Part shown: in pieces, positions 8,406-17,057 of the stretch
Numbering within the stretch: position 1 is the stretch's first letter
Layout of the letters: each line of letters begins with the position of its first letter
NCBI GenBank assembly: GCA_051881335.1
Contig: JBJEPR010000196.1
Location: forward strand, 1 to 38,154
From: Fimenecus sp051881335
GTDB taxonomy: Bacteria; Bacillota; Clostridia; Oscillospirales; Acutalibacteraceae
Direction: 5' to 3'
DNA: 38,154 bases
Notes under the pieces: generated by a model
Seen by the model: the letters and a program-made list of their open reading frames with translations, nothing else
The model's database searches: none
What the model was told of the DNA's origin: nothing
Program-made: the position numbers and the translations under genes

Positions 8406-9480
8406 CGGCGCCACCTCCCTGCTCTGCCGCCGTTTCCACGGCCGCCGCCTGCGCCTCGTGCAATTTTCGGCGCTGTGCCTGTTTGCGGTGGTGCTCAAAC
8501 CGTGCTTCGGGGAATTTGTCAAACGCCGAGGTCAGCGCATTGCAGAGCAATACGGCAAACACAGCGCCCTCTTCAAATGTGCCGAAACAGCGGAACAGCA
8601 TCGTGATAACACCTGCCGAAACGCCGTAAGCAATCCGCCCCCAAAAGCGTTTGGGCAACACAGATTCCTCCGGCAGTAAAAACAGCGCCGCGAAAAACAG
8701 CATCCCGCCTGACAGCTCCATAAAGACCGATTGCAGCCGTCCCGTGGTAATCCGCGGGAACAAAAACGCATAGACCGCCGCGCCGAGCAGGCAGGAAACC
8801 GCCACCGTAAAGCCTTTTTTGGAGCGCACCGCCAAAAACAGCAATGCGCCGATCAATGCAATCACACAGCCCGTGCCTATCGGACCTGCCGTATTGCCGA
8901 TTAAAACATCAATATAATCCGCCGCCGTTACACCCATTGCAGTGCTGTTTTGCAGCATTTGCGTTAACGAAACGCCTGTGGCAAAGCCCTCACTGCCGTA
9001 TACGGCAACCGTCGCGCCGCTTTCGGGCAAAACGGGATAGGAAAATACATAGTCGGGCAGGCACACCGCGACAAATGCCACGCCTGCCGCCGCAGGGGAA
9101 AACAGTAAGGTGCGCGCCGTTCCGAACGGCACCTTCACAACCAAAACGGCAAACGAGGTCGCCAAAAGGACAAGCCAAATCGGCGCGGACGCAGGCAACA
9201 GCAGTGCAACTGTCACACCGATGACCGCCGCAGACAAATCCCGCAATGCGGGTACTGTTCGGACCGCGCGCATACCGATATACTCACAGAACATCGCCGC
9301 CAAAGCGGAAATAACAATTAAAAGAATGGCTCTGCCGCCGTAATAATACCACGCCATAACGATGGGGGCGGAAAGCATCAAAAGACGGTTCAGCATATAT
9401 TTTTGTGTGGTTTTGATTTCCGCCTGCATTTCGGGCGTGAATACGCGCCCGTCTGCCGGTATTTGCACTTCTCTCGGCAA
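8398..9480 (-). CDS. RnfD/NqrB-like membrane subunit
   Basis: The longest frame starts at TTG 9534, but that start sits at the -10 box of the divergent mecA promoter. TTG 9480, preceded by GAGGTGG, is my choice (360 aa). About eight to ten membrane helices are visible. SGAT (Ser154-Thr157) resembles the site where Rnf/Nqr B/D subunits attach FMN covalently to Thr. DVLIGNTAGPIGTG matches the RnfD segment 'LFLGNxxGSIGExS'. The C-terminus is polar (EHHRKQAQRRKLHEAQ). It is the first gene of a D-E-A trio; RnfC, G and B are not adjacent, since a divergent gene lies directly upstream. Confidence 0.78.
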   Translation of the reverse strand: MPREVQIPADGRVFTPEMQAEIKTTQKYMLNRLLMLSAPIVMAWYYYGGRAILLIVISALAAMFCEYIGMRAVRTVPALRDLSAAVIGVTVALLLPASAPIWLVLLATSFAVLVVKVPFGTARTLLFSPAAAGVAFVAVCLPDYVFSYPVLPESGATVAVYGSEGFATGVSLTQMLQNSTAMGVTAADYIDVLIGNTAGPIGTGCVIALIGALLFLAVRSKKGFTVAVSCLLGAAVYAFLFPRITTGRLQSVFMELSGGMLFFAALFLLPEESVLPKRFWGRIAYGVSAGVITMLFRCFGTFEEGAVFAVLLCNALTSAFDKFPEARFEHHRKQAQRRKLHEAQAAAVETAAEQGGGADV

Positions 9481-9511
9481 AAAATCCACCTCATTTTCCA
9501 ATAATTTTGCA

Positions 9512-9540
9512 TTGCCAAAGGCCCGTCCGCACAATATGAT
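9512..9540 (+). promoter_or_regulatory. Vegetative promoter of the MecA-like gene
   Basis: TTGCCA (9512-9517), 17-bp spacer, TATGAT (9535-9540), about 30 bp upstream of the ATG at 9571. It lies across the 5' end of the longest rnfD reading frame on the other strand. Confidence 0.75.
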
Positions 9541-9570
9541 GAAAAGAGAAATCTTTTTTACGGAGGGCGT

Positions 9571-10113
9571 ATGATGGAATTACATAAAACTTCCGAACAC
9601 GGACTTTGCGCGCACCTGTCAAAGCAGGAGCTGTCCGCTTATCAACTGACCTTTGACGAATTGCGCCGTCAAGACACGCGCACCGAAGCCCTCATCGGGG
9701 CGATTTTGACGCGCGCCGAAAAAACGCTCGGGTGGGCACTGCCGCCGCGCGGCAAGCTCTTTGTAGACGCTTTGTCCGGCACCCACGGCGACACCATTTT
9801 ATTCTTGACCGCACGCACCGCGCCGACGCGCTACCGCGTGAAAAAACAGCCGTTTACGCTCCTTTGCCGCACCGCTTCATCGGACACGGTGCTTGCCGTC
9901 CTTCGCCGCTTACAAAGTCCGCCGTTTGCAGACGCCGTCTGCCGACTGTACCGCGACGAAACCGCCTATTTCCTGCAAATATCGTTCCCCGCGGCAAACG
10001 CGTTACGCGCTGGACGCGCGGCGCTCGCGGAATACGGGGAAGTGTTTGCGTGTGACGCACAAACGCAAGCGTATTTGTGTGAATACGCCGTGTTTATCGG
10101 CAAAGCGCCTTAA
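9571..10113 (+). CDS. mecA: MecA-like adaptor protein
   Basis: 180 aa; ATG ATG at 9571/9574 after ACGGAGGG, the second ATG having the better spacing. The N-terminal half (LTFDELRRQDTRTEALIGAIL, then a beta hairpin GDTILFLTART) and C-terminal half (RLYRDETAYFLQISF, LAEYGEVF, YLCEYAVFI) match the two-domain MecA/YpbH layout. In Firmicutes MecA delivers proteins to ClpC for unfolding and ClpP degradation and negatively controls competence. The linker is shorter than in Bacillus MecA (about 218 aa). It is the only plus-strand gene in the first 34 kb. Its 3' end overlaps the convergent rpe gene by 20 bp. Confidence 0.78.
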   Translation: MMELHKTSEHGLCAHLSKQELSAYQLTFDELRRQDTRTEALIGAILTRAEKTLGWALPPRGKLFVDALSGTHGDTILFLTARTAPTRYRVKKQPFTLLCRTASSDTVLAVLRRLQSPPFADAVCRLYRDETAYFLQISFPAANALRAGRAALAEYGEVFACDAQTQAYLCEYAVFIGKAP

Positions 10114-10753
10114 AATCGGCTATCGTTTTCTGCATATCCGCGCTCGAAAACAGCGCGTTGCCCGAAACGAACACATTTGCACCCGCCTTTGCGGCGACGG
10201 CAATCGTTTTTGCGCCAATGCCGCCGTCCACCTGCACATCCATATTTTCAATCCCGCGGCGCGCACATTCTTGCCGCAGGGCGGTGATTTTCGGCATCAT
10301 ATCCGCCATAAAGCTCTGCCCACCGAAGCCCGGCTCCACCGTCATCACCAATACCATCGAAAGGCGGTCAAGATATGGGTACACTGTTTCAATCGGCGTA
10401 GCGGGTTTCACGGCAATCGCCGCCTTTTTACCCGATTGCAAAATCAAATCTATCGTTTCGGCGGGGTCGCCGTCGCTTTCGATATGAAAGGTGATGCTGT
10501 CCGCCCCCGCTTTCAGAAAATCGGGAATATATTTTTGCGGGTCTGAAATCATCAAATGCACATCAAACGGCAAATCCGTTGCGTGGCGGATACACTTGAC
10601 AATCGGCGCGCCCAAGGTGATATTCGGCACAAAATGGCCGTCCATCACATCAATATGCACCATATCCGCCCCCGCCGCCGTGATGCGGCGCAGTTCGGGC
10701 TCTAAATTGCCGTAGTCGGCGGAAAGAATAGACGGAGAAATTTGTATTTTCAT
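10094..10753 (-). CDS. rpe: Ribulose-phosphate 3-epimerase
   Basis: A 219-aa TIM-barrel enzyme of normal length that interconverts ribulose 5-phosphate and xylulose 5-phosphate in the pentose phosphate pathway. Metal and catalytic residues are in place: His33 and Asp35 (HIDVMDGHFVPN), His66 (DVHLMI), and Asp176 (QVDGGI). The phosphate-loop region reads VEPGFGGQSF. ATG 10753 has a GAGGAA ribosome site. It is the last gene of proB-proA-(membrane protein)-rpe, 22 nt after the preceding stop, and overlaps the convergent mecA 3' end by 20 bp. Confidence 0.96.
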   Translation of the reverse strand: MKIQISPSILSADYGNLEPELRRITAAGADMVHIDVMDGHFVPNITLGAPIVKCIRHATDLPFDVHLMISDPQKYIPDFLKAGADSITFHIESDGDPAETIDLILQSGKKAAIAVKPATPIETVYPYLDRLSMVLVMTVEPGFGGQSFMADMMPKITALRQECARRGIENMDVQVDGGIGAKTIAVAAKAGANVFVSGNALFSSADMQKTIADFKALCR

Positions 10754-10775
10754 TTTCGGTTCCTCTTTTTTACAG

Positions 10776-11558
10776 TTATGCCGCTGATTCGGCTTCGGTT
10801 TGCGCCGCAGTGTCCTCCACGGGCGCGGCGGTTGTCGTTTCGGGGGCAGAAGTCGTCGTTTCGGCCGCTACCGTGGTCGCCGTTTCGGGCGTCGCGGTAT
10901 TTTGCAGGGCGCTGATATAGTAACTGCCGTCCTTTTCACGCAAAGTGACTTTCATATATTTGTCGGGCTCGGGCGCAACCATATTGCCTTCGCTGTCCTG
11001 CGCCCACTGGTCGCCGCCGAGATACGCCACGGTCAGCACAATGGAATTGTTCGTTTTGTCCAAATCCACCACACGCGGCGTATAGGTCGGCACAATACCC
11101 GTTAAGGGAATGGTGTAGGTCTGCTTGCTCGCGTCATAGGTGAACTCGTAGCCGTAGCCCTCCACCGTACCGTGCGTGGGGCGGATTTCCGTGCCGAACA
11201 GCTTTTCAAACGACGCGGTCACATCCGCTTCGGGGATAATCATTCCGCTTTCGCCGTATTCATACCGGTCGGGCGCAAGGTCACTTTTTAAAATCGACCA
11301 AATCGCAATGTCAATGAGCTGTTCGGGATTGGCATTGGTAATATCGTCAAACGCGTCGGGGTCGTTCATCACCACGGGGGTCAGCATTTTGTTGTACTCG
11401 TCGAAATTGCGGCTTTTCTGCACGGCATTTTTTGCCGCGCCGACGCCCGCTGCAATCACCGTGACTGCGCCGACAATCGCCAGCACCGCAATCAAAAGCC
11501 CCAGCGGAAACGCCCAACGGCGTGCGCCTTTTTTATGTTTTTTCGTTTTGCCTGCCAT
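10776..11558 (-). CDS. Single-pass membrane protein of unknown function
   Basis: 260 aa; ATG 11558 with GAGGTG ribosome site. A lysine-rich start (AGKTKKHKKGARR) precedes one membrane helix at about 15-42, followed by an extracytoplasmic region with an alpha/beta character (YEYGESGMIIPEADVTASFEKLF, YTPRVVDLDKTNNSIVLTVAYLGG) and a Thr/Ala/Glu-rich low-complexity tail from about 222. I do not recognise the domain; the middle looks like the NTF2-like or DUF-type folds often found after a single helix. It sits 11 nt after proA and 22 nt before rpe, so it is cotranscribed with them without an obvious metabolic link. Confidence 0.75.
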   Translation of the reverse strand: MAGKTKKHKKGARRWAFPLGLLIAVLAIVGAVTVIAAGVGAAKNAVQKSRNFDEYNKMLTPVVMNDPDAFDDITNANPEQLIDIAIWSILKSDLAPDRYEYGESGMIIPEADVTASFEKLFGTEIRPTHGTVEGYGYEFTYDASKQTYTIPLTGIVPTYTPRVVDLDKTNNSIVLTVAYLGGDQWAQDSEGNMVAPEPDKYMKVTLREKDGSYYISALQNTATPETATTVAAETTTSAPETTTAAPVEDTAAQTEAESAA

Positions 11559-11569
11559 AATGGTTCACC

Positions 11570-12814
11570 TCATCTTATCTGCCCGTCGCCGTAAATTTTA
11601 TATTTCATACTCACAAGCTGCGGCAGCCCCAACGGCCCGCGCGCGTGCAGTTTTTGGGTGGAAATCCCGATTTCCGCCCCGAAGCCGAACTCGCCGCCGT
11701 CGGTAAACCGCGTACTTGCGTTGTGATACACCGCCGCCGAATCGACTTCGTTTAAAAACCGCTCAGCAGTTTCTTGATTTTCGGTCACAATGCATTCGCT
11801 GTGTCCGGTGGAATAGGTATAAATATGCGCAATCGCTTCGTCTATGGAGTCCACGATTTTCACAGACATTTTATAGTCGAGATACTCTTTGCCCCAATCG
11901 GTTTCGTCGGCAGGGGCAATTTCGGGGCAAATTGCAAGCGCGCGTTCGTCGCCGTACAGCTCGACCTGTTTTTCATCTAAACGCGCCTTGATTTTCGGCA
12001 GTGCCTTTTCGGCAACTGCGCTGTGCAAAAGCAGGCTTTCCGCCGCATTGCACACCGACACGCGCGAGGTTTTGGCGTTATATACAATCTCCGCCGCCAT
12101 ATCGGTATCGGCGTCTTTATCCACATAAATATGGCAGTTGCCCACGCCCGTTTCAATCACGGGCACAGACGCATTTTCCACCACGGCGCGGATAAGCCCC
12201 GCCCCGCCGCGGGGAATGAGCACATCAATATAACCGTTTAACTGCATCATTGCCGTTGCGCTCTCGCGGGTGGTGTCCTCCACCAGTTGCACACAGTCGG
12301 CAGGCAGCGCGGACTGTTCCAGAGCGCTGCGCATTACGGCGGTAATCGCGGTATTGGAGCAAATCGCCTCTTTGCCGCCGCGCAAAATCACGGCGTTGCC
12401 CGCCTTTAAGCAAAGGGACGCGGCGTCGCTTGTCACATTCGGGCGGGCTTCAAAAATCACGCCCACAACGCCCAGCGGCACAGTCACCTTTTGGATTTTC
12501 AAGCCATTCGGGCGGACGGTTTCGGAAAGCACCACGCCCACGGGGTCGGGAAGCTCTGCCACGGCGCGCACGCCGTCCGCCATCCCCGCGACGCGCGCGT
12601 CGGACAGCGCCAAGCGGTCAAGCAACGCATCGGTCAGCCCGTTTTTGCGCCCGTTTTCCAAGTCTTTTTGATTTTCTTCTAATATATATGCGGTGTTTTG
12701 CAATAATGCGTCCGCAATTTTTAAAAGCGCCGCGTTTTTTTCAGCGGTGCTCGCCGTCATCAGCGTGCGTTCCGCCGTTTTGGCGCGAAGCCCCAGTTGT
12801 TCCAATACAGTCAT
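11570..12814 (-). CDS. proA: Glutamate-5-semialdehyde dehydrogenase (gamma-glutamyl phosphate reductase)
   Basis: ATG 12814 gives 414 aa, the usual ProA length; the open frame upstream reaches into proB and is not part of the protein. ProA reduces gamma-glutamyl phosphate with NADPH to glutamate-5-semialdehyde, the second step of proline synthesis. Diagnostic stretches are GVVGVIFEARPNVTSDAASLCLK, GGKEA, IPRGGAGLI, the catalytic Cys255 in SVCNAAESLL, and FGFGAEIGISTQKLHARGP. The gene begins 22 nt after proB. The ribosome site is weak (ACGGTGAA), which suggests coupling to proB translation. Confidence 0.96.
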   Translation of the reverse strand: MTVLEQLGLRAKTAERTLMTASTAEKNAALLKIADALLQNTAYILEENQKDLENGRKNGLTDALLDRLALSDARVAGMADGVRAVAELPDPVGVVLSETVRPNGLKIQKVTVPLGVVGVIFEARPNVTSDAASLCLKAGNAVILRGGKEAICSNTAITAVMRSALEQSALPADCVQLVEDTTRESATAMMQLNGYIDVLIPRGGAGLIRAVVENASVPVIETGVGNCHIYVDKDADTDMAAEIVYNAKTSRVSVCNAAESLLLHSAVAEKALPKIKARLDEKQVELYGDERALAICPEIAPADETDWGKEYLDYKMSVKIVDSIDEAIAHIYTYSTGHSECIVTENQETAERFLNEVDSAAVYHNASTRFTDGGEFGFGAEIGISTQKLHARGPLGLPQLVSMKYKIYGDGQIR

Positions 12815-12836
12815 AGGTTTCACCGTAATTTTCAAA

Positions 12837-13625
12837 TTATTTTTTGCCGACAAAGAAGGTGCCGACCTGTTTGCCGTCAAGCGCCTTGTAAATATCCGCA
12901 GGTGCACTCCCGTTCATTACAATCACATCAATCCCCGCTTCGGTGGCAATCTGCGCGGCGTGGAGTTTTGTGACCATACCGCCCGTCGAAAAACGCGAGC
13001 CGTGCCCGCCTGCGGCGGCAATCAATTCGGGGGTGATTTCGCGCACCTCGGGGATAAGCCTTGCGGCTTCGTCCTCCAAGGGATTTGCGTCATACAGCCC
13101 GTCAATATCGGTCAAAATAATCAGTGCGTCCGCGCCGATGAGCTTTGCAACAATGGCGGAGAGGCTGTCGTTGTCGCCGTAAACGATTTCCTCAACGGCA
13201 ACCGAGTCGTTCTCATTGATAATCGGAATCGCGCCGAATTCAAATACTTTTAAGAATGCATTGGTGAGATTTTCGCGGCGTTCGGGATTGTCGACATCGC
13301 TCTTGGTCATCAAAAACTGCCCGACGGTGTGCCCGTATTCGGCAAAGAGCTTATCGTACATAAACATCAATTCACACTGGCCGACGGTCGCCGCCGCCTG
13401 CCTGCCGGGCGTGTCCTCGGGGCGTTCGCGCAACCCCAATTTACCGACGCCCACGCCGATTGCCCCCGAAGTAACCAGCGCAACCTCCATACCGGAATTG
13501 ACAATATCGGACAGCACCGACACAAGCTTGTGCATTCGCCGAATATTCGTTTTGCCCGTATCGTAAGTGAGTGTGGAAGTCCCCACTTTCACAACCAACC
13601 GTTTTACATCCTTCAAAATCGCCAA
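12837..13625 (-). CDS. proB: Glutamate 5-kinase
   Basis: The frame is open to GTG 13727, but the promoter lies inside that extension, so translation must start lower. TTG 13625 (262 aa) or TTG 13616 (259 aa) are the candidates; both have poor ribosome sites, and the choice is uncertain. The protein is an amino-acid kinase: RLVVKVGTSTLTY (ATP site), VTSGAIGVGVGKLGL, GQFLMTKSDV, INENDSVAVEEIVYGDNDSLSA, and LTDIDGLYDANP. It lacks the C-terminal PUA domain, as many short ProB proteins do. It phosphorylates glutamate to start proline synthesis and is the first gene of proB-proA-orf-rpe. Confidence 0.93.
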   Translation of the reverse strand: MAILKDVKRLVVKVGTSTLTYDTGKTNIRRMHKLVSVLSDIVNSGMEVALVTSGAIGVGVGKLGLRERPEDTPGRQAAATVGQCELMFMYDKLFAEYGHTVGQFLMTKSDVDNPERRENLTNAFLKVFEFGAIPIINENDSVAVEEIVYGDNDSLSAIVAKLIGADALIILTDIDGLYDANPLEDEAARLIPEVREITPELIAAAGGHGSRFSTGGMVTKLHAAQIATEAGIDVIVMNGSAPADIYKALDGKQVGTFFVGKK

Positions 13626-13691
13626 AATCTCGCCCCGTTTATGTAAAAATGAAAGTCTTATCTCCCTGCCCGAAAAACGGGCATAGATATA

Positions 13692-13720
13692 AGTATAAAC
13701 AGTATACCATACTTTTGCAA
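13692..13720 (-). promoter_or_regulatory. Promoter of the proBA operon
   Basis: Minus strand TTGCAA (13715-13720), 17-bp spacer, TATACT (13692-13697). A small hairpin, GCCCG-TTTTT-CGGGC (13682-13668), follows around the expected transcript start. No T-box features were seen in the short leader. Confidence 0.8.
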
Positions 13721-13730
13721 TTATCACAAC

Positions 13731-13772
13731 AAAAAAATCAAAACCCGCGGAAACAGCAATGTTTCGCGGGTT
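13731..13772 (-). terminator. Intrinsic terminator after aspS
   Basis: Minus strand AACCCGCG-AAAC, loop ATTGCT, GTTT-CGCGGGTT (one bulged base) followed by TTGATTTTTTT. It separates the aspS transcript from the proB promoter immediately downstream. Confidence 0.85.
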
Positions 13773-13810
13773 CTGCGCAATTTGAATGTTTTGATTTGGT
13801 TGTGGTTTGC

Positions 13811-13830
13811 GGAACGGTCAAGACCGTTCC
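13811..13830. repeat. Palindromic repeat, GGAACGGTC family
   Basis: GGAACGGTC-AA-GACCGTTCC followed by CTAC, the same core as at 2449-2480 and 35124-35143. It lies between the aspS stop codon and its terminator. Confidence 0.8.
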
Positions 13831-13851
13831 CTACAATTTCGGTTCTCTGTT

Positions 13852-15645
13852 TTATTCTGCTTCGGTATCCTGCGCCGCCACGGCAATGCCGAGGTCGGAA
13901 AGCTGAAGCGCGTCCACCTGGGCGGGGCACTCGGTCATCGGCTCGGAGGCGTTTTGCACCTTCGGGTACGCCACGACATCGCGCAAAGAGTCGGTGCGCA
14001 ACATTTGCATACACAAACGGTCCAGCCCGATGCCCATCCCGCCGTGCGGGGGTGCGCCGAAACGGAACGCGTCTAACAAATAGCCGAATTTTTCCTGCGC
14101 TTCTTCTTTGGTAAGCCCCAACAGGGCAAAAATACGGCTTTGCAAAGCGGGGTCGGTAATACGGATAGAGCCGCTGGAAAGTTCAATGCCGTTGAGCACC
14201 AAATCATAGGCTTTGGCGCGCACCTTTGCCTTGTCGGTTTCGAGGTAGTCAAGACACTCGTCCATCGGTGCGGTAAAGGGGTGGTGCATCGCGACATATT
14301 CGCCCAAATCCGCATCCCAATCAAAGAACGGGAACTCGGTAATCCAAAGCAAATTGAATTTGTCTTTCGGAATGATGTCCAATTTTTCGGCAACGGTCTG
14401 CCGTAATGCGCCGAGAACGGAAAGCACCAAGCTTTCTTTGGCATCGGCAACAATCAGCACCACATCGCCCGTTTCGGCTTTCGCGGTGTCGAAAATCGCC
14501 TGCAACTGCTCCTCGGTCATAAATTTTGCGAACGAGCAGGCCGTGCCGTCGGGATTTAAGCGTGCCCACGCAAGTCCTTTGGCGCCAATGCCCTTGACGA
14601 ACTCGGTCAATTTGTCAATTTCCTTACGGGTGAGCACGCCCGCCGCGTTTTTCGCGGTGATACACCGCACCGTGCCGCCGTTTTCGATGGCGCCTTTGAA
14701 TACAACAAATTCCGTGTCGCGCACCGCGTCGGTCAAATCTGTGATTTCCATTGCATAACGGGTATCGGGTTTGTCCGAGCCGTAGCGGTTCATCGCCTCT
14801 TGATAGGTCAAGCGCGGCAGAGGCGTTTCAATATCGACGCCGATTGCCTCTTTGAACACGCGTTTCATATAGCCTTCACCGAGTTGGAGCACATCTTCCA
14901 TATCGACAAACGACATTTCAAGGTCAATTTGCGTAAACTCGGGCTGACGGTCGGCACGCAAATCCTCGTCGCGGAAGCAACGCGCAATTTGCATATAGCG
15001 GTCAAAGCCCGCCACCATCGAAAGTTGCTTGTAAAGTTGCGGGGACTGCGGCAGGGCGTAAAAACTGCCCTTGTGAATACGCGACGGCACCAAAAAGTCG
15101 CGCGCACCCTCGGGGGTGGAGCGAATGAGCATCGGCGTTTCGATTTCGATAAAGCCGTTTTCGTCAAAATAATCGCGCGTAATTTTGGTGATTTTGTGGC
15201 GCATTAAAATATTTTTCTGCAAATCGGGACGCCGCAAGTCAAGATAGCGGTATTTGAGCCTTGTAAGCTCCCCTGTCTGTGAATTTTCAACAATTTCAAA
15301 CGGCGGGGTTTCGCTTTTGGAGAGCAGGCGCAAATCCGTGACTTCCAATTCCACATCGCCTGTCGGCAAATCGGGGTTTTTCGCCGCGCGCTCGCGCACC
15401 ACGCCTTTTGCGGCAATCACATATTCCGAACGCAGTGTAAATGCCTTGTCAAAAATTGCACGGTCGGTGCTTTCGGTAAACGCCAGCTGCAAAATGCCGC
15501 TACGGTCCCGTAAATCCACAAAAATCAGTGCGCCGAGGTCGCGTTGTTTCTGCACCCAGCCGCAAACCACCGCCTCTTTACCGATATCCGCGGCGGTAAA
15601 CTCGCCGCAATACTGCGTGCGTTTTAATCCGTTTAAAGTATCCAT
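13852..15645 (-). CDS. aspS: Aspartyl-tRNA synthetase
   Basis: 597 aa, the length of bacterial-type AspRS. An N-terminal OB-fold anticodon domain (GWVQKQRDLGALIFVDLRDRSG) precedes a class II catalytic core with motif 2 FRDEDLRADRQPEFTQIDLEM, a GAD insertion in the middle, and motif 3 GGMGIGLDRLCM. It charges tRNA-Asp. The ATG overlaps the hisS stop codon by one base (TGATG), with GGGAGG 10 nt upstream inside hisS, so hisS and aspS are translationally linked. Whether it also charges tRNA-Asn cannot be told from this alone. Confidence 0.97.
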   Translation of the reverse strand: MDTLNGLKRTQYCGEFTAADIGKEAVVCGWVQKQRDLGALIFVDLRDRSGILQLAFTESTDRAIFDKAFTLRSEYVIAAKGVVRERAAKNPDLPTGDVELEVTDLRLLSKSETPPFEIVENSQTGELTRLKYRYLDLRRPDLQKNILMRHKITKITRDYFDENGFIEIETPMLIRSTPEGARDFLVPSRIHKGSFYALPQSPQLYKQLSMVAGFDRYMQIARCFRDEDLRADRQPEFTQIDLEMSFVDMEDVLQLGEGYMKRVFKEAIGVDIETPLPRLTYQEAMNRYGSDKPDTRYAMEITDLTDAVRDTEFVVFKGAIENGGTVRCITAKNAAGVLTRKEIDKLTEFVKGIGAKGLAWARLNPDGTACSFAKFMTEEQLQAIFDTAKAETGDVVLIVADAKESLVLSVLGALRQTVAEKLDIIPKDKFNLLWITEFPFFDWDADLGEYVAMHHPFTAPMDECLDYLETDKAKVRAKAYDLVLNGIELSSGSIRITDPALQSRIFALLGLTKEEAQEKFGYLLDAFRFGAPPHGGMGIGLDRLCMQMLRTDSLRDVVAYPKVQNASEPMTECPAQVDALQLSDLGIAVAAQDTEAE

Positions 15646-16988
15646 CAGTTTGTGCCTCCCAAAATTTCGGCAAGCTGTGCCTCGTCGATGCCGAGCGACT
15701 CAAAGCCCGACATTGCGTCTTTTATCACGATAGATTGGAATGTGTCGGTGAAATCGTCCAACGAAATTTCCGTCAAGGTGCCGTCTTTCATATTTTTGAG
15801 TTGTGCTTTGCGCGTTTCGAGCTCGTTGTCCCCCAAAACCACCGTATATAAAGCGCCCAATTTATCGGCGTATTTCATTTGCGCTTTTAAGCCGCGCCCG
15901 ACGGTATCGAACTGCGCCGCAAGCCCTTCATTGCGCAAATCGAGCGCTAAGCGCGCCGCTTCGAGATTGGCTTTGTCGCCCATACTCGCAAAATAAATAT
16001 CACAACCCTTGCGGTCGGGGAACGGGGTGTTTTGCGCATCCATTAAAAGGAGTAACCGTTCTAAACCCATACCAAACCCGCAGGCAGGCATCGGCTTGCC
16101 GCCGAGTTCTTCCAACAGCCCGTCATACCGTCCGCCGCCGCAGACCGTGCCCTGCGCCCCGATTTCATTCGAGACAAATTCAAACACTGTGCGGGTGTAA
16201 TAGTCCAGCCCGCGCACGATTTCGGGGTTGACGGTGAAATCAATTTGCATCGCGTTTAAATACCCTTGCACCGCGTCAAAGTGGGCGCGGCAGTCGTCGC
16301 AAAGGTAGTCCAAAATCTTGGGTGCGCCCGCCGAAATCTTGGAGCAAACAGGACTTTTGCAGTCCAAAATGCGCATCGGGTTGCGGTCGAGTCTGCCTTT
16401 ACAGGTTTCGCAAAGGTCGGCTTTATAACTTTCAAAATATGCTTTCAGCGCCTTTTGGTATGCCGCGCGGCAGGTAGGACAGCCGATAGAATTGATTTCG
16501 AGCGTTAAATTTTTGACGCCGAGATAATTGAACACTTCGTTCGCAAGGGCAATAATCTCCGCGTCCTGCGCCGGACTGCCCGCACCGAAGGCTTCCACAC
16601 CGAATTGGTGAAATTCGCGCAGTCTGCCCGCCTGGGGTTTTTCGTAACGGTAGCACGAGGTCAAATAATAGATTTTCTGCGGAAGCGCTTCGTTGAAAAG
16701 CCCGTTTTCGAGAAATGCGCGCGCCGCGCCCGCCGTGCCCTCGGGGCGCAAAGTAATCGAACGCCCGCCTTTATCTTCAAAGGTATACATTTCCTTTTGC
16801 ACCACATCGGTGGTTTCGCCGACAGAGCGCTGGAAAAGCTCGGTATGCTCAAACACGGGGGTGCGCATTTCGTAAAAGCCGAAGTTTTCGGCAATTTCGC
16901 GCACGGCGCTTTCCACATACTGTGTTTTATAACTTTCCTTGGGAAGTACATCGAGCGTACCCTTAATTGCATTGGTAATTAAAGCCAT
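15645..16988 (-). CDS. hisS: Histidyl-tRNA synthetase
   Basis: ATG 16988 (447 aa) is chosen over GTG 16997 because AGGTGA lies five bases before it and overlaps the GTG. The protein has class II motif 2 (TSCYRYEKPQAGRLREFHQFG), the histidine-specific stretches RPEGTAGAAR and GLDYYTRTVFEF, motif 3 CGFGMGLERL, and a C-terminal anticodon-binding domain. A Cys-rich insertion (CPTC, CETC, CDDC, about 173-242) is typical of Clostridia HisRS and may bind zinc. It follows mgsA and precedes aspS. A GC-rich hairpin (17009-17039) sits in front of it. No T-box was recognised. Confidence 0.96.
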   Translation of the reverse strand: MALITNAIKGTLDVLPKESYKTQYVESAVREIAENFGFYEMRTPVFEHTELFQRSVGETTDVVQKEMYTFEDKGGRSITLRPEGTAGAARAFLENGLFNEALPQKIYYLTSCYRYEKPQAGRLREFHQFGVEAFGAGSPAQDAEIIALANEVFNYLGVKNLTLEINSIGCPTCRAAYQKALKAYFESYKADLCETCKGRLDRNPMRILDCKSPVCSKISAGAPKILDYLCDDCRAHFDAVQGYLNAMQIDFTVNPEIVRGLDYYTRTVFEFVSNEIGAQGTVCGGGRYDGLLEELGGKPMPACGFGMGLERLLLLMDAQNTPFPDRKGCDIYFASMGDKANLEAARLALDLRNEGLAAQFDTVGRGLKAQMKYADKLGALYTVVLGDNELETRKAQLKNMKDGTLTEISLDDFTDTFQSIVIKDAMSGFESLGIDEAQLAEILGGTN

Positions 16989-17008
16989 TTTGATCACCTA
17001 TAATAGAA

Positions 17009-17039
17009 CTTTTCCCCCTCCCGAAGCAGAGGGGGAAAG
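17009..17039 (-). other. GC-rich hairpin between mgsA and hisS
   Basis: Minus strand CTTTCCCCCTC, loop TGCTTCGG, GAGGGGGAAAAG: an 11-bp stem. It is followed by TTCTATTATAGG rather than a T-run, so it may attenuate or process the mgsA-hisS transcript rather than end it. Confidence 0.5.
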
Positions 17040-17057
17040 CGAAATTTGTTGTTTTGT

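Noticed and set aside
16989..17057. Possible T-box riboswitch before hisS
   Set aside because: Only a simple GC-rich hairpin fits in the gap. There is no specifier loop, no T-box sequence and not enough length.
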